64,000 nt of DNA from contig NW_006768765.1 of NCBI RefSeq assembly GCF_000204055.1, forward strand, positions 3,796,484 to 3,860,483. Direction: 5' to 3'. This stretch comes from Melampsora larici-populina 98AG31. Lineage: Eukaryota > Basidiomycota > Pucciniomycetes > Pucciniales > Melampsoraceae. The translations under genes were made by a program, and so were the position numbers. Position 1 is the stretch's first letter, and every line of letters begins with the position of its first letter. A model generated the notes under the pieces. It saw only the letters and a list, made by a program, of their open reading frames with translations. It had not been told where the DNA came from and searched no databases. Positions 46,879 to 56,817 of this stretch are shown piece by piece.

Positions 46879-48505
46879 TCAAACAGCTTCAGCAATACTT
46901 CCATGATCATCCAAAGAAACACTCTGAGTGCCAAAATAATTCATCGATTTATTAATCTTAGACTGAACGACATGTTTCAAATGATCAGCCGAGAACTTAA
47001 AACTTTCCAATGAATGAAGTGTCTGTCCACTAGTTCCAGTATTTCCAGTATTTCCAGTAGTTCCAGTACCAGAAGAAGATTGAACCAGTGTTTCGTTTTC
47101 AGTTTCATTCGGATTCGAGAATGATGGATCAGAGAACTTAAGATCCAAGGAAGTTTTCAAACTCGACAAACTCAGTTTAGAAGCTTGATGATGATGGTGA
47201 TGATGATGATGGAGCAGACTAGATTTGCCTAACTGTCGTCTAATCGACCTTCTCGTAAACTCTCGATTCTTATTCCAAGACCGAATCGTAGGACTCAAGC
47301 TCAAATTACCAGCAGGATTACTAGTCTTCAAGCCCGCCAATCCACTCGTACACTTCCTATCATCTTTAGGCTCTAGATCTTCATCTTCTTTTAAGTAGCT
47401 TGGATCAGCTTTTCCAGATCTGATGAGTTTTCCTAATGCTTCGATTTCAGGGTTAGGTACTGATCCACAAAGCAATCCGATCATTTGAAGTCTTTTGAAA
47501 TGAGAGATCTCATTAACCAAATCCATCGAAAGAGGTTCATTAAAGCCTTCTAAACTATCATCATACAAGTAAGACAAAAGTTTATAAAACCGATTAAAGA
47601 CACTCGAGATCATCGAGTCTCTAAAACACTCTAAAGCGATCCTTCTCACATCGATACCAAGGTTAGATTTCTTGACGTACGTTTCATTTGGATCTTTGGG
47701 TTGGATCTTGAAAAGTAAAGAAGTTGATGAAGGAGGTAAACCAGAGGTAGAAGAAACTTGTTGTAACAAATGAATCTGTTGTAACCTTTCCTGTAAAAGC
47801 TTATTATTCTTTGACTCTAATACGGATATTAACTTTTCATCTGTCATGAGTGGTAAAAAGATAGCTTCTAGAGTAGGCAAAACACCGGTAAAGAAAAAAT
47901 GCCAAATTTCCATAAGTCGAATTAAAAATCTTTCGTCTGATAGAGTATCGGCTGAAAACTTGTGGTTTAGACTCATCACTCCTGAGGTTAATAGGTCTTG
48001 AAGATCATTGGTTAGTTTTTGAATCGATTTAGAGGGCGAATCTGAAATCGTTTTGCTTATGTATTGAATCACGAATTCGTTTAAATCTTCTATAAATCCT
48101 TTATGTCCTTCTCCATTACTACAAAAAATGAAGATTTCATTAGCTCATCATTAATTTTTTCACAAACAAAAAAAAAGACAAGAAAGAAAAAATCAAGTGA
48201 ATTTCCTCATATCAATCAGAAAAAAGTTTCATGGTGAAATTATTAATCATGAAAAAATTCAACTTACAAAAGTGGAATGACCCTCATCACGATCTGACTC
48301 CAAAGATCACCAGGTCTGAGTACCAAAGACCCATTAGACTCCCCACCGACCTGATGACCCAAAACCAACCCAAAGTTAGGGTTTTCCAACTTTTGACCAA
48401 ACCCATTATGATTACCCGTGAATTGAGTTGAAGCTAAAGTAGAAGTTGAAGTGATATGACGGATCACAGGTTTATGGTTACCATTACTACTACCACTATT
48501 ATTGG

Positions 48506-48539
<34 letters not shown>

Positions 48540-49703
48540 ATTGGATGAAAAATTCATGCTGGAATGGTGCGGTTGGGTATGGTTTGTTGAAGAAGTGTTA
48601 GAGACTAGACTGGTGGTAGAGGTTCCTGAAAAGATTCCTAGGGTCGTGACACTTTCGTTCTTTTTATTGGTGATTTCTAATGACCTTTTATTTGATGTAT
48701 CTATTGATTTCTTATTCGAAAGCTCTATTGATTTTTTGGTTGGTTTGTTCTTTTTGTTTGAATTGTCTATTGATTTTTTAGGTTCGGTCTTTTTGGTTGA
48801 GGTGTCTGATGGTTTCTTAGTAGGTTCTATTTTTTGGTTTAAAACTTCTAATGATTTCTTACTAGGTTCGGTCTTTTGACTTGGATTGGTATCAATCGAT
48901 TCGACCTTTTTACCAGAATTGGATTCGTTGGTTGTGCTATTGTTTTCTGATGTTTTGGTAGGTGAGAATTGATTAAAAGTAGAAGAAGATGAATTGGTTG
49001 ATTCAGATTGGATTGAAAGATGATGATGATGAATGTTAGATGGATTGGAATTGACTGATTTAGTTTTAAGATTAAATCGATTTGGATTGGTTTGATTATG
49101 TTTAATAAGGATAGATGGTTCAATTAAAGAAGTAGTCGAATGATTTGGTTTTTTAAGATTAGATGATGATTTGTTATTGTTGGAATCATGAGAAGTAGAT
49201 AAAACTTTTAGATCTAAAGATGAATTTGATTTGAGAGTTGAAGTTGGATTAGATAGTTTGGTTGATCTTTTAAAGAAATCTGATTGCTTGAATGAAGAAG
49301 TGAATGAAGATGATGATGATGATGATTTGGTTTGATGTTCTGATGATTTTAAATTCGAATGAGTGATATAATGAAAGTTTGAATGAGCTAAGATTTGATC
49401 TGATGAAATACTATTACTTCTCTTGATAGGATTGCTTGGATTGTGAGTAGTAGTGGTAGTTTGTTGATGATGATTTGATGAATTTCTAAGATTACTTAAT
49501 GAAGTGACTGCTAATAAAGTGTGATGTGATTTAGTAAACAGTGATGGTTTTGAAGTGGTTGAATTTGAATCTGAATTAGAATTTGAAGTGATAGTATTGG
49601 TAGTGGTAGTAGTGAGTGGCTGTTGTTGTTTTGGTGGTGGTGGTGGTGGTGGTTGTTGTTGTTTTGGTTTTGAATTAGATTTTCGATGTTTATTGATTGG
49701 CAT
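46879..49703 (-). CDS. BIT61: HbrB-like TORC2 subunit (Bit61/PRR5 type)
   Basis: Component of target-of-rapamycin complex 2, which controls actin and membrane homeostasis. Exons 48268-49703 and 46879-48118 give about 891 aa. The first 440 residues are low complexity, with runs of Pro, Gln, Ser, a long Asn tract and repeated Lys/Ser blocks (TEPKKSIDNSNKKNKPTKKS). The HbrB domain starts near residue 465 with GDLWSQIVMRVIPLF, crosses the intron and continues with GHKGFIEDLNEFVIQYI, LMEIWHFFFTGVLPTLEAIF and RIALECFRDSMISSVFNRF, as in other fungal HbrB proteins. The C-terminal 200 residues are Ser- and His-rich. The intron (48119-48267) interrupts the domain and its join restores a continuous motif. 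Only the central domain supports the name. Confidence 0.85.
48505..48540. repeat. TTG/CAA trinucleotide tract encoding poly-Asn
   Basis: A run of GTTGTT units (AAC codons on the minus strand) within the HbrB-like gene encodes a stretch of about a dozen Asn residues. It is likely length-variable. Confidence 0.85.
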
Positions 49704-50745
49704 GATAAGAATTGGTTAAAGTTTGATAACTAATGATGGACCTGGTGTTGTCTTTTGTTCTTGTTCTTGTTCTCGTCGTCCTTGATGAATAATGAAATGA
49801 ATGAATGAATTTATTTGAAACTCTTCTCTTCCATCAAACTTGTTTTTTGAAACTTGTTTGTAAGATTGGTTAAAACTTACTTAACTTTCAAACCCAACCG
49901 ATCATCTGGACGATCTACAGTGCTACACTAACCCAACCCTCAATTTCTTACATAAAAGAAGGATCTTCAATTCATTTCACTCTTCATCAATCCAAACTAC
50001 AGTCAAACCTGTGCAATTGCATAATTTGGGTGGAAGACTTTTCCTATGCATTTTCACGGGTTATGCAATTCCATTGTCTAGTTTGGCGGTAAAAAGTATC
50101 AAGATCTAGGAATTTTTCTATGCATTGTCACAGGTTATGCATCTGCGCAGGTATGCATTTGCACAGGTTTGACTGTACTCTTTACCAATTCAAGTACATA
50201 ACAAAAAGAAATCCCTATATAGTGAATTTCTTTTTGTTTTTTGTCATGCACTATTCAACGAACGTCGACCTATAACAAAATACAGTTCTGTATCGGAAAC
50301 TTCTTCAAGTTGAGTCAGAGACTAGAGCTCTATTCAGCTCTATTCGGTCTAATTTGGCGTGAACCTTCAGGAATTACTCACAGTAATTTCTAATTCATTT
50401 CATTTCTCTTCCTTGATCTTTTCTTTTCCCTTATTAAGCCTTTCTATGACGCAGGTATCTTCTCACACACAACTGAGTCTACGTAGCCTACAAGCAGGGA
50501 ATATGTACCTACCTACTACCAGACCTTGCTTCGTTCTCCTGAAGTTTGTTTAACGCTTGATCATATTTCTCAGGGGTCAACTTAGCGTACTTTTAAGTCA
50601 AAATTGGTTTTAAGTGTTTTGATACACCACATGAAAGAAGCTTGCGTATCAAGATTTACCACATTTCATTCCCATGCCAATCTTGACCCACAAAATAAAA
50701 CAGTTGACCTTCATTTCGAAGGCTCACGGCACAAGCCAAAAGAAA
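49704..50745. other. Intergenic with one MITE
   Basis: About 1 kb upstream of the HbrB gene, holding the 176-bp MITE (50000-50175) and no supported gene. Confidence 0.5.
50000..50175 (+). mobile_element. MITE copy 1, 176 bp, TA-flanked
   Basis: Starts CAGTCAAACCTGTGCAA and ends with the inverse TTGCACAGGTTTGACTG, flanked by TA (49998-49999 and 50176-50177), the target duplication of Tc1/mariner/pogo elements. No coding capacity. By eye it is identical to the copy at 59531-59706. Confidence 0.9.
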
Positions 50746-50830
50746 GGGCCTCATCGGGAATTGAACCCGAGACCTCTCCCAGTTTCAAGGCGAACCCAAA
50801 GGGAGAATCATACGACTAGACCATAAGGCC
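50746..50830 (-). tRNA. tRNA-Pro (anticodon UGG) with intron, second copy
   Basis: Same mature sequence as the gene at 33622-33706: acceptor stem GGCCTTA/TGAGGCC and anticodon TGG. The intron is again 13 nt and at the same place but differs in sequence (TTCGCCTTGAAAC against TTCGCCTGAAGAT). The mature parts agree base for base as far as I can compare. Confidence 0.9.
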
Positions 50831-53270
50831 GATGACGTCATTCGGACTACTTGGGGTCGAAACCGGTCAAACGCCATGCATAATTGAAATTATCCACTCC
50901 AGCAGGAGATCTCTCAGATCAAAAGATTGATTGAATATGTTCTGAAGATCTCTTGAATGAGATAAAGACACATTAGAAATGAAAAGTGCCATGAATGATG
51001 ATTTGATCATATCATAAAGTAAAACACATTAGAGATGATAATCTTTTAGGTGTAGGTAACTTACTTATTTACTGATTGGAATATTGGGAAATAGGGACTT
51101 TGAGTATTGGATGTTGTGTAATTGTTGGGTCCAGGTTTGAGTTGTTATTTTACCATTGGCAAAATGTCATCATTCCTGTTTACCATTGAATTTCCATTCA
51201 TTACTTGTTGACCATTTTATCAAGTTTCCTTTTTTCATCATCCTATTGTCAAGTTACAACCATCAACAGCAAGTATTTTTTAAAGTCCCACCCTTCCTGC
51301 CCTGGAGGTTTTTTTTTTGGTAAAAACTTTGTATGTTGTTTATGTTATATTTTTATCTTATATTATATTTGAGTTAGGTATTTTCTTGCAAAAAGATTGT
51401 ACTCAACGTAGAGTTCTCTAAGAAAACAATATAAAAAACTCTTCCTTTATAATTTTCTTTCTAATTTTTTTTTGTTATGTAGTCAAAGATGTGTTTTGGT
51501 ATTTAAATTCTAAGAATGTACATCCTAAGATTTTATATTGTTTTATTATTGTGGACCGCTAGCCACCCCGTAGGGTGTTGTTTGGTTTTAAGACATGATG
51601 ATTTATACAAAGTTTATGCCTAGTGTCTTTTAGTGTGTCAGTTTCATCTATCCGTAAGTCTTGACAATATTTCCACAGAGAGTCAAGATCATCTGATTCA
51701 TTCATATGGAAAAGTGTAGAAATTGGAACACACAGAATTGGATCATTCTAGCTACTAGTACTATGAGACAAATTGAAGATAGTTTTCTTCTTTCATAGAA
51801 TCAAGCACCTATGATGGATATATAAAGAAAAAAAAGAAGATCCATGATCATCTTATGATTTGTTGAGTTGATTAGAAAATCACATTGGAAAGAAGATATC
51901 TTACATGTGTTTCCCAAGTTTTTAATCAAAAAATACTCAATACTAAATCAATAAAGATCATCTTCAAGTTTCAGTATAAATGTAATATTTCATACACTAA
52001 TACAAGTGGCAAAAGGAGAAAAAGGTAAAAAGGAACCAACTCTTGTTTTTCTCTTGACATAGAGTATACTCATCTAGTATCCAGTCCCACACACACACAC
52101 ACTTTTCACTTGACTTCTTCATACCAATCCCTCTATGTCTGCTCAACTCTTAGGATTTCCTTAATCTCTTTGTCTTTTTTGAGCCAACCTTGCCTTCCTG
52201 AATCCACATATGTCCCTATTGCTTATGAAGTCTAGTCTTTCTACTGAGAGACAAAATCACCAAGCTCTAGAACTTCTAATCATTATCCTCTATCTTCCCT
52301 CATGGGTACCACCTCCACACCACACCAAATAGATCATAATCATTCCATGAGGGTACACTACCAGTAAAAAGTGATTTACCTGCAGAAAGAATGTTATGAT
52401 GTTATGTATGTGACAGTTCTAATCACATCATCACTGTTTACTAATCACATTTCACTCCAAATAGCTTTATATTTTATTAGCATATTTCACTTATGCACCT
52501 TGAGTATAATTTTTCCAACTTTTACAATGGTCAACAGCCTCAAAAACCAACCAACTTTGACCAAAAACCTCGAAAAACCATGTGATGACACAATGTAATG
52601 ACTTTGTTATTAATAGATTTGACACAGCCAAAGTGATCAATGATGTAATTAGATGTTACACAGCACTTCTTAGGATGACTACAGGTGATTTTTTCCTTGT
52701 AATCTGGCCGAAAACCTATTTTTGAAGTTACAGGTTTTTTCAGATGATGCTCAATTTTTGGTTACTGAAGTGCATCTGATAGAGCTTGTGATTTTGATTA
52801 AAAATTGCCGCCATATCATGTACTTCTGATGATTAATGGATGTGTTATTGAGTTGTGAAGTTAAGGTTTTTGTATGTAAATGTTGTTACATGTATGCATG
52901 TAAGTGTAGAATTTGAAGTTCACACCAATTTCTTATTTATCATATAACTTTCTTCACACAACTCTGTTACTAATGACTTAAAGTTTGTACATTATGTAAT
53001 TATCCATACTTCTGTGTTGAATGAGCCATTTACCATGAAATTATGACGTCATTGGACATATGTAATAAGCTGAAAACCTCCATTTTTGACAAAATTGACA
53101 CCTTTTTCCTTACATTGCCAGGATTAAACACTTTTCTAATTAGGATAATGTGTTGCTTTTTTGGGATAATTAATTTTTGCCATATAAATCCTTAGCAATT
53201 AATGCAAAAGTGATCATTATTCCATTAGGGACAGTGTTTAATCCTGGCAGTATTATTTCCAATGCTATTC
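50831..53270. other. Gene-poor AT-rich stretch, 2.4 kb
   Basis: No recognisable gene. It contains a CA microsatellite near 52089-52103 and a palindromic element of about 130 bp (53117-53249). Confidence 0.5.
53117..53249. repeat. Short palindromic element, about 133 bp
   Basis: TGCCAGGATTAAACACT on the left is the inverse of AGTGTTTAATCCTGGCA on the right apart from minor offsets. Probably a small MITE; no target duplication could be assigned. Confidence 0.55.
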
Positions 53271-55389
53271 ACAGGGGCCAAAATTGATGCTCACATGTAT
53301 GTGAGCATTGTAGACTTTTTTGAAGTCTCCTAAAAAGATTCATTTTCTTTCAGATCCATTCAATTCACAATTTTGGTTGTGTTCAGGTGATCAGCCTGTT
53401 TTGCTCACATTTTGCTTGACATTTATTGAGAAGGCTCATTTGAATCTTGGATGAGCAATAACTGAGTCCAGATGAGTACTCAGGATCAGCTCATGAGTCA
53501 CTGAATACTCAACAATTTGGTTGAAATGAAAATGTGCACATGAACTACACCTTCCTCAGGCTTCATTTCTTAGTGAAGAAGCCTGCACAGGGGCTGTCCA
53601 ATTTGAGCTGCTCAGGAAATACTCAGTAGCATCCCCTGGCTGGGTCACTGATGGGCCAGACTTTCCTCAGACTTCCTTGCTAAGGAATGAAGCCTCATAA
53701 AAGAGCCATCCCCCTGCTCAGTTTATTTCAGCCGCTCAGCTAATCCTAAGTGATGTCCCCTGGACAAAGCTGCTCACACTGAGGGGCTGAGGTCAACTGA
53801 GCAGCCCCTCAGCCAATACTCAGTGACATCCTTGGGATCAGAAGGATCCCAGGAATTCCCCTGGGGACTAGATGTCAGCCCTGGGTACGTATGTATGTAC
53901 CCAAAGACTAACTTGTAACATAGATAACCACCTTTAGACAACTAATTACATGTACATAGGTCTTACAAAACATATGTAACTTGTAATAAATCATACATAC
54001 TTTCTAATTACATATACATATACATTTAAAACCATATTTAATATGTAATAAAACACTAATTACACCTCATAACTCAGTGTCAAGAGTTGAAAATGCTTAT
54101 ACTACATAAATTACATAACACATATATGTAACTATGTAGTATTAATAATAATCATAACTAACAGTAATAATTAAAACCTAAACCACTTTAGTGATACAAA
54201 CAAATATCACTACAGTTAGGTTTGGAGAGGAGAGTATATAAACTCCTCCTCTCTCAGACTTCAGAGATTCTACCCCAAGCATTTATTACACACCACTTTC
54301 AAGAACCATTAAAGTTCTACTGAAGTAACATCAAGAGTCTTATAAATATAAGACTAGTGATATCTCCATTACTTTAATCTGTTCCTTGATTAAAAGTAAG
54401 TAATACCTTCACCCCTTCTGGATCCTCTACTTCCCCCAAGTGGGAACTCTTTTAGGTTGGTGACCTTCCAACAACCCAAGGCTAGTGACCTACATATAAG
54501 TACTTTCAGGCTGGTGACCTTAAGAACAACCATAAGTTGGTGACTTTAAGAACAACCAGTGTAGTGACCTTTATCTCACTCTTTAATCTGTTACTTAAAA
54601 GATTAAAGGAAGGACTGTGGGATCCATCCTTCATTTATTATAACATCTATATATTATAATTATAAACCTCCTTTTTAGGAGTCACTTAACTGTAGTCTGT
54701 CTGGATTTATCCAAACAGACCAGTCCCTTTTCCCTTTCCTTCTCTCTTCCTATATTTCTAGTTGTAATTACATTATATTTGAAATATAATCTAATCAAAT
54801 TGTGACCATAAAAACCCTATTAGCCCAATTTAGTGAGCCTTGAGTACTCTTCTGAGCACCCAACCCTCACACTAGATGAGCAGCCCCTCAGCCAATGAGC
54901 GGTGAAATCCTTTGGATCCTTCTGGTCTCAGGAATGCCACTGAGGGATAGCTGAGAAGCATTGGTCAACTGAGCAGATGGGCATCAGGCTTCATTCCGGA
55001 GCCATGAAGCCTGAAGCAAGGCTGGCCCTATGTGATCCATCCAAGGGATGCTGCAGAGAATTAGCTAAGAGGATACTGGGGTCAGCTCAGCCCCTAAGCT
55101 AATCATAAGTGGTGTTCCTTGGAGCCTACTGAACCAGGGAATGACGCTCAGGATCAGCTGAGCAGCTGAGATAAACCAAACAGGTGGATCAGCCCTTCCT
55201 CAGACTTCTTTGCTAAGGAATAAAGCCTGAGCAAGGCTTAGTTTTTCTGCTCAGTTCTGGTTGATCACGTAATCAGCTGATGAGCAGAAAGAAATAGGAA
55301 AGAAAAGGCAAGTAAAATTGAACAAACATTGAAACAAACACAAAAATTACAACACTCACACCTATGTGAGCAGTCATTTTTGCCCCTGT
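53271..55389. mobile_element. Old TIR element interrupted by a solo LTR
   Basis: The left end ACAGGGGCCAAAATTGATGC, then TCACATGTATGTGAG, is an imperfect inverse of the right end, CTCACACCTATGTGAG, then TCATTTTTGCCCCTGT. The CAGGGGC-type termini suggest a hAT-like non-autonomous element, but no 8-bp duplication is visible. The interior is full of GCTCAG and AAGCCT words in both orientations and has no gene. Without the LTR it would be about 1.1 kb. Confidence 0.6.
53873..54871. mobile_element. Solo LTR, 999 bp
   Basis: Starts TGTCAGCCC and ends CCCTCACA, with a perfect 5-bp duplication CTAGA on both sides (53868-53872 and 54872-54876). A TATA-like GTATATAAAC at about 54234 and a T/C-rich downstream region fit an LTR promoter. 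An internal cluster of GTGACCTT-type short repeats lies at about 54455-54570. No internal retrotransposon region remains, so this is a solo LTR left by recombination. The strand cannot be fixed with certainty; the TATA box suggests plus. Confidence 0.85.
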
Positions 55390-55761
55390 AATTAGGGCAT
55401 CTCCTATTGTCTTGGTAAACGCCTTGGTATGGTAAATTTTACTGTACCAAGCCTTGAATTCCCCAATCTTGTGTAAAACACACTTCAGTATCTATTGAAT
55501 CAGTGATAAATCTGTAGAGGTCCAGCAAATCTGCTGGACCTCTACCAAGTCGGTATCTACACAATCCACAAAAAATCTACCAAGACTCAAGTCTCTCCAA
55601 AGTTGCTCCAAGTTTTGCAAATCCCTCTACTACACATACTATCCTTCCTTTCTATTTAGTTTCACTATTCCTTCTCAATTCTTCATCTCATCTTTGTCTT
55701 AAACATCAAATCCTCATCAATCAAGATACTGATGATCAAACCAATCAAACTAGTCAAGTTA

Positions 55762-56682
55762 ATCAAAATCCAACAAAGAAAAAAACAGCAACAACTGGTC
55801 CTCTGCCAAAGAAGTATTGCTTGCCGAGGTGTGGGTCCACATCAGCCAGCTTCCCAAATTTGGCACAAACCAGACTGGCAAGACCTTTTTCAAGCAAGTC
55901 ACCAAACACCTCAATTTCAAACTGTCTTTTGAGACTTGAGATCTCAATTCCGCTCAAATCAAGCGAGTAGAGTCATCATAATTATACATTGAACAATGTA
56001 ACTGATCAATCTCGTTTTTAGATGGGCTGCTTTGAAAATGGCAACACTCAAGTTTTGTGGTTACTACAGTCAGATTGAACAATCATCTCCAAGTGGCATT
56101 GTTAAGTCCGACTGGCCAGAACTTGTGATCGAGCTTTACAATGAGCTCAACCCCAAAAAGCCACCATTCAAATCCCTCACAGCTTGGAGGGTTCTTTCAA
56201 CTGCACCCAAGTGGATTGTTCCACAACCTCTGCCTGGACCTTTGGCTTTGGATATTGCTGCAATCCCCTCTAGTGAGGCACTCTTGGATGCCACTGATAC
56301 AAGTACTACTACTTGTCCTTCTACCCCTCCTCACCCAATTGGAATCAAACAATCAAAACACCAGTGTAAAGATGACTCAATTGCTCAAGAACTCAAAGAA
56401 GCTTGTGATGAACAACTTAAAAGCAGTAATGAGTCAGCTGAAAGAAGAGTTCAGGCTCTTGAGGAAGGGAATGAAGTGGCAAAGCAGATGGCTAAAGCAG
56501 ATGCTGAAGCCAAAGTTAGCCTTGTTCAAGTTAATGAACTCAAGGTTCTAATGATGTCCAAAGATAGCTGTCAAACACCTCTTGCTAAGCAAGTCTTGCA
56601 AATGATGCAACAATGTCTTAAAGAAAAAAATAAAAGTAATGATAGCTCCTCACCTTCAACTAGTACTGATGATTTAGATTGA
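55762..56682 (+). pseudogene. NAM-like transposon-associated gene, frameshifted
   Basis: Resembles the NAM-associated/Myb-like proteins that accompany Harbinger- or hAT-type elements and are abundant in rusts. The first part, in one frame, reads SSAKEVLLAEVWVHISQL then FGTNQTGKTFFKQVTKHLN. The next segment, PLKSSEW joining across an intron (about 55967-56021) to AALKMATLKFCGYYSQIE, is in another frame, so a frameshift lies near 55925-55940. The second exon is intact to TGA at 56680-56682 and encodes KPPFKSLTAWRVLSTAPKW plus a C-terminal Glu/Lys coiled coil. No ATG is visible for the first exon. The nearby sequence GGGCATCTCC at about 55396 resembles Harbinger-type termini, but no right-end partner was found. 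Confidence 0.6.
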
Positions 56683-56817
56683 GTTTTAGAATTGGTAGAA
56701 TTGACTCAAGTATGATCAAATCAAGACAGTGTCTTAGAAACATTAGAATGAAGTCAAGTCAAATCAACTTGAGAAACTTTTTTCTATTGAACACAAGTTA
56801 TACTCAACTCAACAAGA

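Noticed and set aside
48502..48879. Leu-rich plus-strand frame resembling membrane protein
   Set aside because: It is the antisense of the poly-Asn and Lys/Ser region of the HbrB-like gene.
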